Assembly (NCBI RefSeq): GCF_900005765.1
Contig: NC_041692.1
Span: 248,001-312,000, forward strand
Reading direction: 5' to 3'
From: Plasmodium relictum
Lineage: Eukaryota > Apicomplexa > Aconoidasida > Haemosporida > Plasmodiidae
DNA: 64,000 bases
Shown: piece by piece, positions 1 to 11,200 of the stretch
Position numbering within the stretch: the first letter of the stretch is position 1
Layout of the letters: every line of letters starts with the position of its first letter
Made by a program: the position numbers and the translations under genes
Notes under the pieces: model-generated
Told to the model about the DNA's origin: nothing
Database searches by the model: none
What the model saw: the letters and a program-made list of their open reading frames with translations, nothing else

Positions 1-3000
1 TTCTTTGTCTACTTCATCTTCCTCTTCTTCCTCTTCCTCTTCCTCTTCCCCTTCCTCCTCATCATCTTCCTCCTCTTCATCTTCCTCCTCTTCATATTCT
101 TCCTCTTCTTCTTTTTCTTCTACTCCTGCTTCTTCTTCTTCATCTACTAATTCCTCTTCTTCTTCTCCTTCATCATCTTCTCCCTCTCCTCCTTCTTCCA
201 TTTCTTCTTCCTCTTCTACATCTTCCTCTTCTACATCTTCCTCTTCCTCTTCTCCTTCTTCCTCCTCCTCTTCTACATCTCCTTCCTCTTCTTCCTCATC
301 TACTAATTCCTCTTCTTCCTCATCTACTAATTCCTCTTCTTCCTCATCTACTAATTCCTCTTCTTCCTCATCTACTAATTCCTCTTCTTCTTCCTCTATT
401 TCCGCTCCTTCTTTTTCTTCTTCTTCCTCTATTTCCGCTCCTTCTTCCTCTTCCTCTTCCTCTTCTTCATTTTCCCCATTTCCTTCATCTTCTTCCTCTT
501 CATCTTCTTCTTCATCTACTAATTCTTCTTCTGCCTGTCCATATTCCATTTCCTCTTTCTTTTTCTCATACTCTTTTTCATTTTCTTCATTTTGTATTTC
601 TTCATCATCTACTTCATATTCGTTTCTTTCATCATACATTTCTTCGTTTTCTTCTTGTCTTTTTTTTTTTTCATTTTCTTTTTTTTCCTCTTCATCCCCT
701 ATTTCTTCAGATTCCTCTTGATCTTTTGACAAATCTTTTTCATTATTTTTTTCATATAAATTATGATATACTTTTTCTTTTATGTTGACTTCTTGAAGCT
801 TCGTGTTTTCTTTTTTAATTATATAATTTATATCATATTTATCAAGGAAAAGTTTTATATTCTTATAATAATACTTTGAATTTATGTAAAGGAACTCTAA
901 AAATAAAAATATAATACGTCTTTTCACTTTACCGTTTTGTTGATCATAACTATATTTTATTAATAAAAAATTTAAGATAGTAAAAGTATAATTAATAATT
1001 TTTTCTAAATTGACATTATCAAAAGTATATTTTTTTTTTAATTTGTTTAAATAGCATTTGTATAATAATTTTAGCATATATAAATGACAGTGTATCAATT
1101 CCTCATAATTATCAAACTCTAAATTGGATTCTGCATATATATCTTTTTTTACATTTCTAATTTTTTCTGAGTCATTTTCAATATCATGATAAAAAATATT
1201 TAATGATTTACATTTATAATCAAGCACATAAAGATTATACAATCTTAAAAAATTAGTGTAACAATACACATTTTTTTTGTTTATAATATTATTGTTGGTA
1301 AAAAAGAAGAAAATTTTCAAAAGTACATTTCTAATGTTATTTTCTTTATTACAGTAGTGGTAAAATAAAATTAAAATAATTTCTTCCATTTTATTTTTAA
1401 TCCAATTATTTTCATTCGATAAATTAATACATTGAAAAAGGTTTTCTAACTCAAAAAATTCTTTTTCATTTTTTTTTATCTCTGTAAAAATTTTTTCTTT
1501 TTCGTAATTATAAGTACGAACCAATATGTTTTTCTTTTTTAAATTCAATTCACGACTCATTGTACTACTTGAAATATTTCCATCATTTATAAAATTCTTA
1601 TTTGGTTCTTTTTTCTCCTTATCTTCCTCTTTCTCCTTTTCCTCTATGAATTTTTCTTTATTATCCATTGGACTTGTACTACATTCCAATTTGTTTATAT
1701 TTTCTGAATTCATATTAGTATCTAAAATTATATTATTTATATCATTATAATTATCATTACCTAAATTTTCATATGTGTTGTGTAATACTTTCTTTTTATT
1801 GTTCATACATATGTTGATATCACTGCTATTTATGATAGTAGTATAACTATTTTTCATATAGTTATTGTCTATATTATTTTCATTTGATTTTATTATTTTT
1901 CTTCTTTTCCTTATATTAAAAAAAGTTAATTTCTCATAATCATCTAAATGATATCCCATATTGTTACCAGGTATAGTTTTTAAAATATTTTTAAAAAGGA
2001 TATTTGAATTGGATTCAGTATGGCTTCTATAATATTTTCTGTATGAGTATTTTATTTTGTTTATTTTTTTTTTTAAATCATCTTTTTCTTTAACTTGTTT
2101 TAGTAATAATATATCAATAATAAAGTGAGATATATTAAAAACATTACTGCTATTAATTGAATCAAATTTGTCTATGGCATACATATTTTCATATAAATGA
2201 TAAATATGTTTTATATTATTATTTGTTTTAATCATTTTTAGAATATTTGAATAGTTATTCATATAAAATAATTTATCTGTATCATCTATAAGCTTATCTC
2301 CGACATTTGGCAGTAAGTAGTTGTTGTGAGAGCTTAGTTTTTTTACTTTATCTCTTATCCTTTTTTTATTTATTTTATTAATACTTAAAATAATTGCTTC
2401 TTCTATCTCTTTTTTTTCTTTATAATACTTCTCATTATATGTGTTATACTTTAAACTACATTGTTGTATACTATTTTTTATTTCATTATATATTTTTATT
2501 AGATTATTATAATTAGTTTCTTCTTCATGCTTTTCTTTATTAATTTCTTTATTTTCTTCATTAATTTCTTCTTCAACTTCATTTCCTTCTTCACTTTCTT
2601 TATAATCTGTTTCATTATTTTCTTCATTATTATATTTATTTTCTAAATCAATAGAACTATATGTCCCTTTAAATTTTTTTTTTTCTAATTTTTTAAAATT
2701 TGAACTTTCGTTCATAAATTTACCTTTGATTTCAAATTTTTCAACACTTTTACTTTTTTTTTCTTCTTCACTGCTTAATTCTCTTATTACCAAATATCCA
2801 TTGTTTTTTTCTTCTTTATTATCTTCTTGTGCTTCTTTAACAATTTCATTATTTTTTTCTTCTTCATTTTTCTCATTTTCATTTTTATGAAAGTCATTTG
2901 TTATATTAACTGCTTTTAAATGACTTTCATTTGTTATAATATTACCATAAGTGGTTTCTTCAACAAATTTTATCATAATGTCAAATTTTTTATATTTACA

Positions 3001-4644
3001 TATCTGATATATATTGTCAAAAAAATCTAAAATATTCTTATTTTTTAATACCTCCTTCATTTGTTTTTTTCTCTTTCTTAGTTCGTACATATAACAATAT
3101 TCTTTTAATAAATTAAATTCATATTCTTTATGTATTTTTTTTATCTTACTGATTATTGATGATGTGTTCTCACTTTCATTTATTTTATCATATAATAATT
3201 TCATTCTTTCTGTTTTTGTTTTTTTACTTTTTTTTTTTATATTTTCTAATAAAAAATCGTCCATTTTATTGATTAAGCTATCACTTATATCTTTATCATC
3301 TGTACAGTTTTCTAAATTATAGTTTTTATTTTGTGAAGAATTATAATTATTATTAAGTTCATTGGAATTATCGTGAACATAAGAAACAAGACTTTGACAT
3401 GTAATTTTTCTCTTTTTTTGGAAATGAGTATTTTCATTTAACTTATTTTTATCAAAAAAGCTACATTCATTAAAACTATGTAAATTGATTAAGTCATTTT
3501 CATTACTTTTTTCGTTATTTTTTGATACATTATTTGTATCTCCTTTTTCATATGAATTTTTTTTCGCTATAAAAAAATTGTCAAAATTATTTGTTGGATT
3601 ATTTTCTTCTGATTTCTTCTTCATTAAATTATCTTTATCTGAAATTCTATTATTGTAAGTTTCTTCTTTCATATTGCTATTTTTATTGTTTACGTTATTG
3701 ATATTATTTTTTTTTCTTTCTTTTTGTAATAAATATTTTTTCTTTGCTGATAAGCCCTCTTGATCAAAACTATTATCATATATTAGAACATTATCTAAAT
3801 AGTTTGAATCAAAATTTACATTTTCCTCCTCTTCTATTTTCTTTTTATTTATCTTTTCCTTAAAAACTTCTTCTATGTTGCTAATACTCTTATTTATATA
3901 AGTAGATTCGGTACTTGTTTCTTCTTTTTTTTTTTCTATACTTGAATTATTCATATAATTTTTCAAAAAAATACTTTCGTAGGAACTATTTTCAAAATCT
4001 AAGTATTCTGTATTTATAGAATTTTGTTTAATGCTTATTAAAAAATGATTTCTTATTATTTTCATTGTACTTTCATAAATTGTTGGATTGAAATATTTAC
4101 TTTCCTTATCGTTATATAATAAACAACAAATAAAAGAAGTTTTAGCATTTAAAAAATATTCTATATCGTTACTTTCTAAAAAATATTTTATAAATGCTAT
4201 TCCTGCATTATAGCATATTTCTATTTTGTATTTTTCATTAACTTTGTTCAAATATTTTGATAGCAGTATATATGTAAACGAACTATATTTATAATTTTCA
4301 AAGTAAAAATAAGCATTTCCTATAATTTTTAAAAATTCTATTTTACTAATAAAGTCTTTTCGTTTTAGTTTTCCTATGTTTTCTAGACCATATCTTAAAC
4401 ATTCTTCTAATTTTAATTCTTTATATAAATTCTGTAATTTTATAACGTATTTATTCATGCTCTTTTTGTCCTTTTCTTCTAAAGAGTTTCTTTTTTCTCC
4501 AAATCGCATTGGAAAATCATCTAAGTAATTTAACTCATTATTATTCAAAAATACTTTACATCTTTTTCTTTTCTTATGCTTATTTATAAACCTTTTCAAT
4601 TTTTTTTTTTTTACATTTTTCTGGAGAATTCCTTTTGGAACCAT
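1..4644 (-). CDS. Large acidic conserved Plasmodium protein, partial (C-terminus beyond left edge)
   Basis: I read the minus strand codon by codon from the ATG at 4644-4642 to base 1 and met no stop, so at least 1,548 residues lie here and the gene runs off the window. It starts MVPKGILQKN and then has a basic, nuclear-localisation-like stretch. Residues of roughly 65-210 look like helical, TPR-type repeats. A long Asn/Lys/Glu-rich middle follows, then a second helical block (about residues 1000-1290) that contains several Cys, Tyr and Phe. From about residue 1310 to the window edge it is almost entirely Glu/Asp, with an 8-residue DEEEEELV unit repeated four times in a row and two copies of a GAEIEEEE unit. 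I do not recognise the family. A nuclear or chaperone-like acidic protein is possible but is a guess. The gene lies in tandem with the two minus-strand genes to its right. Confidence 0.85.
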   Translation of the reverse strand, partial: MVPKGILQKNVKKKKLKRFINKHKKRKRCKVFLNNNELNYLDDFPMRFGEKRNSLEEKDKKSMNKYVIKLQNLYKELKLEECLRYGLENIGKLKRKDFISKIEFLKIIGNAYFYFENYKYSSFTYILLSKYLNKVNEKYKIEICYNAGIAFIKYFLESNDIEYFLNAKTSFICCLLYNDKESKYFNPTIYESTMKIIRNHFLISIKQNSINTEYLDFENSSYESIFLKNYMNNSSIEKKKEETSTESTYINKSISNIEEVFKEKINKKKIEEEENVNFDSNYLDNVLIYDNSFDQEGLSAKKKYLLQKERKKNNINNVNNKNSNMKEETYNNRISDKDNLMKKKSEENNPTNNFDNFFIAKKNSYEKGDTNNVSKNNEKSNENDLINLHSFNECSFFDKNKLNENTHFQKKRKITCQSLVSYVHDNSNELNNNYNSSQNKNYNLENCTDDKDISDSLINKMDDFLLENIKKKSKKTKTERMKLLYDKINESENTSSIISKIKKIHKEYEFNLLKEYCYMYELRKRKKQMKEVLKNKNILDFFDNIYQICKYKKFDIMIKFVEETTYGNIITNESHLKAVNITNDFHKNENEKNEEEKNNEIVKEAQEDNKEEKNNGYLVIRELSSEEEKKSKSVEKFEIKGKFMNESSNFKKLEKKKFKGTYSSIDLENKYNNEENNETDYKESEEGNEVEEEINEENKEINKEKHEEETNYNNLIKIYNEIKNSIQQCSLKYNTYNEKYYKEKKEIEEAIILSINKINKKRIRDKVKKLSSHNNYLLPNVGDKLIDDTDKLFYMNNYSNILKMIKTNNNIKHIYHLYENMYAIDKFDSINSSNVFNISHFIIDILLLKQVKEKDDLKKKINKIKYSYRKYYRSHTESNSNILFKNILKTIPGNNMGYHLDDYEKLTFFNIRKRRKIIKSNENNIDNNYMKNSYTTIINSSDINICMNNKKKVLHNTYENLGNDNYNDINNIILDTNMNSENINKLECSTSPMDNKEKFIEEKEKEEDKEKKEPNKNFINDGNISSSTMSRELNLKKKNILVRTYNYEKEKIFTEIKKNEKEFFELENLFQCINLSNENNWIKNKMEEIILILFYHYCNKENNIRNVLLKIFFFFTNNNIINKKNVYCYTNFLRLYNLYVLDYKCKSLNIFYHDIENDSEKIRNVKKDIYAESNLEFDNYEELIHCHLYMLKLLYKCYLNKLKKKYTFDNVNLEKIINYTFTILNFLLIKYSYDQQNGKVKRRIIFLFLEFLYINSKYYYKNIKLFLDKYDINYIIKKENTKLQEVNIKEKVYHNLYEKNNEKDLSKDQEESEEIGDEEEKKENEKKKRQEENEEMYDERNEYEVDDEEIQNEENEKEYEKKKEEMEYGQAEEELVDEEEDEEEEDEGNGENEEEEEEEEEGAEIEEEEEKEGAEIEEEEEELVDEEEEELVDEEEEELVDEEEEELVDEEEEEGDVEEEEEEGEEEEEDVEEEDVEEEEEMEEGGEGEDDEGEEEEELVDEEEEAGVEEKEEEEEYEEEEDEEEEDDEEEGEEEEEEEEEEDEVDKE
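299..394 (-). repeat. 24-bp tandem repeat encoding DEEEEELV, four copies
   Basis: On the plus strand the block tctactaattcctcttcttc plus four more bases recurs at 299, 323, 347 and 371 with a period of exactly 24 bases. On the minus strand it encodes eight residues inside the acidic tract of the partial gene. The period is a multiple of three, so copy-number change keeps the frame. Right next to it (about 395-450) is a second, shorter repeat that encodes GAEIEEEE. Confidence 0.9.
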
Positions 4645-6017
4645 CTTTATAAATTTAATAACAAAAAAGGAGAAAATATAATATTAACCTTCAAAAAAAA
4701 AAAAAAAAAGCATTTATAATTATGTAAATAACTAAGTGTAATTAATTGATTAAATACTTTATGTATATATATATATTTAAAAAAAAAAATATATCTATAA
4801 TTAATTCTTTAAAATAAATATTATATAAAAATACATTATCCTATTATAGTATTTTATCACATTTATTTAAAATTTTTTTTTCAATGATATATAAGTGCTT
4901 TTTTATATCTTATTATTTTTGTTTTCCTTACACAAAAAATCAGAAACAGAGCACATGTTAAAAATAAATATCTTTGATATTTTATAATAAAAATAAAAAA
5001 TAGAAAAATATTAAAAAAGAGAACTAAAAAAATTATATAACAAAAATAAAATAAAAAATAGAGAAATCACTTAGTTTGAAAAATAATAAATTACATTTAT
5101 AAAAATGGTATATTAAAAAAAAAATAAATAAAATGATTGAAAAAAAAAATGGATATAAAATAAAATTAATGAATATTAGTTTGAAAATATGATAGGAAAT
5201 GAATTGCAAAGTATAAAATAAATAAAGTGAATAAAAAAAAAATTAAAAAAAAATTAATTATAAACAGTTATAATATTAAAAATAAATCTAAGGACAACCA
5301 AAAGATGATAGAAATTTGAAATCTAAAAATTAAATGAAATAGAAAAATAACTTAAAATTAGAAATGTTTAAAAAAAAAAAATTTTAATAGCATTATAAAA
5401 TAATAGAAAATATACATATGTATATATATATTTATTCTTGTAGCAACGCATCTGAATTATTTTAACTTTTCTTTCGTAATGGCAAATAAAAGATTTTAAC
5501 TAGATTCTATACTTGTCTTAGCATATTAAAAAAATAAAATAAAATAAAATTCTTATTTATATTGAAACTAGATAAAAAAAATAATTTATTTCTTTTTTAG
5601 ACTATTTTTTTTCCTTATTTTTATGTTAATGAAAAAAAATTATATAATACATATTAAACTCATTAAAAATAATTTCTTTATCACAAATCATTTTGTTATA
5701 AATAAGAAAAAAAAAAAAATTAAACGTTAATTATGTATGCTATTATATATTTTCGAAATAATAAAAAAAATTGACATTAAAAAAAAATATAGAAATATAA
5801 AAATGTATAAATTTTCTTATTTTGCATGAATTAAAAATATTAATTTAAATAATAAACTTATGAAAATAAAATACATTATTTCTAAGTACATAAAAAAAAA
5901 AAAAAAAAGCGAAAAAGATTATATCTAAACAAATATAAAATTTCAATAAAAGCACTAAAAAAAAAAAAGCTTTTCATACATTTTATGAAGATTTTTAATT
6001 TTTTATTCCTAGCATGT
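4645..6017. other. Intergenic region between two minus-strand genes
   Basis: About 1.4 kb of A+T-rich DNA with many poly(dA) and poly(dT) tracts, lying upstream of the partial acidic gene and downstream of the kinase gene. I found no open frame of note and no RNA gene. A slightly more complex island sits at about 5438-5525, without a motif I can name. It must hold the promoter of the left gene and the 3' end of the right one. Confidence 0.6.
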
Positions 6018-7076
6018 TCAAGCGAATGAATATATAATTTTAAGAACTTTCTCTAAAGAATTATTAATATTAACATTTTCAATATAATTAATAGCGGGAG
6101 ATAAAAATTTAGATGTTTCTAATAAATATGTTTGTATATCATTAATGTAACTAAAATTTTTGATATATTTATTTACTTTATCATTAGAATCGTTGCATCT
6201 ACTTGAGAATCTCTGAATACTAGTTTCTTTATCAGTAATGTAAACTAAAAAATAAATAATTTTATTTGGGTATTTTTCTATTAACTTGTTTATAATTTCT
6301 GAATTTACATGTACACCTTCTATTATTAAGGATTCATTTTTTTTAATGTGATCATTAATAATATCATCTATGTGGCTAAACAATAATTCGCACTGCTTTA
6401 AATAGTTTTTAATACATCTTTCTTTTAGTTTTTTTTTTTTTGTGTCATTTTCATTTTCCACTTTCTTATTGTTTCTAACATCTATCTCTTCTTTCCGCTT
6501 TTTTCTTTCTTCTTCTATCTGCATATCATTTATATCTTCATCATAATCATCTTCATCTTCGTTTATTTTAATTTTCCATGATTCATATGTAGAGAATCTA
6601 AGAAATTTTTTATTTTTTACTTCATATTTTCTCAAAATTTCCCTTATAATATCTGTTGATAAAATTCTTTTAATTTTTAAGAAAAATCCTAATAAGCAAC
6701 TTAAAGTACTCTTGCCACAACCAGAACTCCCGCTTATAATAATAACAAGATTTTTATTATTTTTAAAAAATAGAGAATTTTGTATATTTTCATTTAACAT
6801 ATTATTTTCTCCTTTGTTTTCATCAATTAATTTATTGGAATCATTATTTACAAAATTTATTTTAAACTTATCATCTTCTTTTTTTACATTAATAAAAATA
6901 TTATTTATAAATAGATATCTTGAACAGATGTGCATTTCACAACCTTTCTTTTTATATTCAACTAAGGGTATTCTACTATTAAAATTTATTACATTTTTTA
7001 TAAAATCCTTTTTTATTTCAATATGTTTTTTTATTATATCTTCTATAATTAAATTATTATGTCCATTTTTACTCAT
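6018..7076 (-). CDS. P-loop kinase of 2-phosphoglycerate kinase type
   Basis: A 352-aa protein in one exon. The Walker A loop GSSGCGKST lies at residues 116-124. It is followed by STDIIREILRKY (about 140-151), which in archaeal 2-phosphoglycerate kinases and their eukaryotic relatives reads STD-IRE-(M/I)-R. A downstream SLIIEGVHV (about 249-257) also matches this family, which has a similar IEGVH segment before the C-terminal part. The C-terminal FSSRCND / YL / TSKFLSP region fits the phosphate-binding end of the fold. The N-terminal 100 residues may be an ATP-cone-like or lineage-specific domain. A Lys/Glu/Asp-rich insert (about 170-220) interrupts the kinase domain. Expected reaction: ATP-dependent phosphorylation of a small phosphorylated metabolite; 2-phosphoglycerate itself is not proven. 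ATG at 7076. In tandem with the genes on either side. Confidence 0.7.
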   Translation of the reverse strand: MSKNGHNNLIIEDIIKKHIEIKKDFIKNVINFNSRIPLVEYKKKGCEMHICSRYLFINNIFINVKKEDDKFKINFVNNDSNKLIDENKGENNMLNENIQNSLFFKNNKNLVIIISGSSGCGKSTLSCLLGFFLKIKRILSTDIIREILRKYEVKNKKFLRFSTYESWKIKINEDEDDYDEDINDMQIEEERKKRKEEIDVRNNKKVENENDTKKKKLKERCIKNYLKQCELLFSHIDDIINDHIKKNESLIIEGVHVNSEIINKLIEKYPNKIIYFLVYITDKETSIQRFSSRCNDSNDKVNKYIKNFSYINDIQTYLLETSKFLSPAINYIENVNINNSLEKVLKIIYSFA

Positions 7077-8237
7077 TTCTCAAAAAATAAAATTCAAAAA
7101 TTAAAATAATATAAAAAAAAATACTTTTTAATTTTGTACCATTATTTATAATTAGAATATATTTTTATTCCTCAAAATGTGATCAAATAAAAAAAAAAAT
7201 ATATAAAAATAATAATAAATCCAATAAAATGATATAAATAGGTAATAAATGCAATAATTAAAATAAGTAAAAAAAAAAAAAAAGTGTGTTGCGTATTATT
7301 TTAAAGTTATTTTCTAATACCCAACATGAGAGAACATGATTATAGTAAAAAAAAAGAAAAAAAATTAAAAAGAATAATAAATAAATAAAAAAGAAAATTA
7401 AAAATTTTATAATTATTTTGTTTTTATATAAAATAATGTGTTTTAAAAATGTAATCTAAATATAATTAAAATAAAAATTTTTAAAACAGGAAAAAAAAAA
7501 AAAAAGGAATTGAAAAGATCTCGTGTGTATTATTATATTTTTTATTATTTATTACACATTATTAATCTATATTTACATGTTATAATGTCAAAAAAAATTA
7601 AGGAATAAATAAATTAAAAAGCTTTAAAAAAAATAAAATTAAAATAGTATATACCCTGAAGTATTATAATTTTATATGAAATAAAAAGTTCAGATTCCAT
7701 TTTGATACAATAAACATCTTCCCTTTATTGTAAATTTTTATCACCTAAAAATTTTCTAAAAAAATTAAAAAAGTAAAAAGTTAATTGAAATAAAAGAGAA
7801 AAATCTACTATTTTAGTAAAAAAAATATACTTTTAATATTTTAAGAATTTTTTTTTTTTATGTAGAATTGTAAATAAAGCATTTTGCTTTAAATGTTTTA
7901 CAAAAAAAAAAAAAAAAAAATTTTATTATTTTGTTAAAACAGATAAAATAAAATATATATATATTATAAATAAAAATATATTATTTAGATTAAAAATAAA
8001 AGGGAAAAAAAAAAAAGAACTTAAACTTATGTATATATATTATATAAACAAACTTAAAATATTAAATAAGAAAGAAAAAAAATAATTTCACAATTTTAGA
8101 AACTACATAGCTTTAAATTAAATATTATTAGATTAAAATTGGATATATATTAATTTTCTAAATTGAGAGAAAAAAAAAAATTATTTTATTTTATTTTTTT
8201 TAAATGTCTTTTTAGTTATGTATTTGTATAATTATAT
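7077..8237. other. Intergenic region
   Basis: About 1.2 kb between two minus-strand genes. Mostly A-rich on the plus strand, with homopolymer A runs (for example at about 7270 and 7905). No coding region, RNA gene or convincing repeat seen. It should contain the promoter of the P-loop kinase gene. Confidence 0.6.
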
Positions 8238-11200
8238 TTATTTTTCATAATCATATGAAGTTAATTTAGTTGGTGTGGTTCTTATAGTTTCCTCTATATT
8301 AATTTTTAATTTTTTGCAAAGGAAATCTAATATTCTATAATTGGAATGAGTATAATATAAGTCTTTATATAAAAAGCATTTTTTTTGTAACATTAACAAA
8401 TACTTTGTTTCAAGAAATTTATATTTATATATATAAAAAAGTAATCTTAAAAAATTCTTATTATCAATATAATCAATATTAATGCATAACTCACGAAATA
8501 TATGTTTGTTTATAGACATTTCATGAATGTATCTAATTTTTATTATTGTATAATATATTTGAATAAACTTTTTCATTAAAGGTGATATTCCACTTTTACA
8601 TTCGTCTCCACTATTTGTATTATTATTATTATATTCTGAAGTGTTATATTTTTCTTCTTTTTTATTTTGATTTTTATTTTTATTTTCTAAATTATAATTA
8701 TTTATATTTTTATTATTTATATTCTTATGCTCATCATTTTCTTTTTTATTTATGCAATTTAATGATAAACTTAAATTAACTGATAGTTTATTTATATCTT
8801 TTATATGCAATTTCTCTTCGTCATCATAATTATTTATATAGCTATAAGTGTTTCCTTTTAATGAGTTTATATTATATGTTTTATCAGAATAAATATATTG
8901 AATATATCTGAAGATAAATATATTTGTTATTATATCTATACTATGCATATATTTTGGATTTTTCTTTTTTATTCCTAAAGATTTCAAAATTAGAAATAAA
9001 CTTTCATTCGTCATATTATAAAATAAGCATGTAAAATGAAATTTTTTTTTTATAGTAAAATGAATAAATGTACTTAAAAAAGTTTCTTTAAAAATTATAT
9101 CATTATTAACACAATTAATATCATTGTTATTTTTAAGTAATATATATGCAATGCGTTTTTTTGTTTTTGTCTCATTATATTTGCTAATACAATTTTTATA
9201 TAAAGTATCAATAATCATTTTTTTTTCATTATTATCAAAATTATAAGAATTTTTTACTATCTCATTGTTTTTCGCTGCATACGAAAATTTATTGAAATGC
9301 ATTTCTTCACCTAATAAATAATCATAAAAAAAGTCGAAAAATAGGAAATATTTCTCTTTTGTTTTATTACAGTTTTCCTTATTTAACAATGTAAATATTT
9401 TAGAAACTATTAAGGCTAAGTAATTAGTATTTAAGTAATTTAACTTAAAAACAATATTTTCTAATAAAAAGAAAAAATTGTTAGAATCATAATAATGAAT
9501 GTATATTGCAAGTAAATCAACTGGAGTATATATAAGAATGTTATTTAAGATATTATAAATATATATGTTTATCTCAAAAGTACTTCTCTGGAAAAGTAAA
9601 GACTTATCATTATTTAAACTTATTATGTTATTATAATTAGAAAAATCTTTCTGGTTCGAATTTTTTTCTAAAAAACTAAAGCATTTTTTATTATTGTAAG
9701 TAATATCAATACTATTATTACTTTCATTATTTTTAATTTCGTTGTTTTTATAATCTCCTTTATATTTGTTAGAAATATTATTGTAATAGCTAATATAATT
9801 TATTCGTGAGCTTGTAAGCAAATATTTATTCATGGTTCTATTATTGCACTTTTTTTCATCATTGATAAAATCGTTTTTATTTTCCATTTTAATTAAATTA
9901 AATGAATTATTTTTTTTTTCTTTTTCATAAGAATTATCACTATAATCTTCATTAATACAGCTCATATTAACTAAATAAAAATAATACATAGATTTTTTAT
10001 GATTGCAATTAACTAAACTGTTCTGTTTACTAATAAAACATTCGTAAGAATCAAATGAATTCTTAAAATATTCGTAAATTTGTAAAAATTGTAATGCATT
10101 AAATTTATTGTAAATAATAACTTTTTTCATTTCTTCTAAATTATTGTTTTTTTCTAAATTAGCACGATAATTATTAATTTTGTAAAATAAAAATGGATCA
10201 AAATTTTTAAAATTTTTCAATTCAATAAATAGACTTTTTAAAAATAAAAATATTCCTTCGTAATATTTTGTTTCAACGTAAAAGCAAAATAATTGTAATA
10301 AAAACTGTACATCATAGGAATTTAATTTATTTTTTTCGTTGAATTCAAATAAGTAGATTTTTTTTTTTTTGCATAATGATTTGTCATTCTTATAATTAAA
10401 TAAATTTTCTGATGAGTTTTTTATTCCATTTATTAAACTAACATTATTATCAATATTAATACTTCTTTTAATATTATTATTATTATTATTATTATTTTCA
10501 TTTGATTCGCAAAATGTTACTTGTTGTAATTTAAAAAAATCAAGATAAATTAATGAAATATCACATAGATATTTATTTATATTAGAATTTTTATATTCAT
10601 TTAATAAACATAAAAGTTCATTCTTCTTTAAATTAAGAATGTCTTTATTTATTTTATGTAACAATATTTCGTCAACAAAAATATTGAAATAATTATATTT
10701 TTGCATAAGTAATTTTAAAAATAAAAAAATAATTATATTACACTTATTGTAAAAAGGAACATAATAATGACACATATTTAGTAGCAGTTTTTTATTTAAT
10801 GAATGAATATAAGTTAAATTATATATTTCAAAATCATAAATATTAGAAAGAATATGATAAACATTCTCTTTATCGTATTTTTTTAAATTTTTTAACAAGT
10901 GAGAATATAAAACATTTAATAAATCCTCCTTATAATACTTATAATATATTAGAACTTCCATTAACAAATTTATTTTACTTTTATTTTTATCAGAAATATC
11001 TTTATTATTATAATATTCATATATATAATCCATGTAATTATTTTCAATAATGTATTTGTTATGTAAAGAACCATATGACTCTATATCGTTGTTACAATAA
11101 TTATAACTATAATCTCCACTTCTTATATTATCTATTGTATTTTTATCATCATCAATTGTATAATTTTTTATTTCATTATTATTTCTATATATATTTTTAT

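Noticed and set aside
5-721. Plus-strand open frame of almost pure Ser
   Set aside because: It is the reverse of the Glu/Asp-rich minus-strand coding tract (tcn/ttc codons opposite gaa/gag) and has no complexity of its own.
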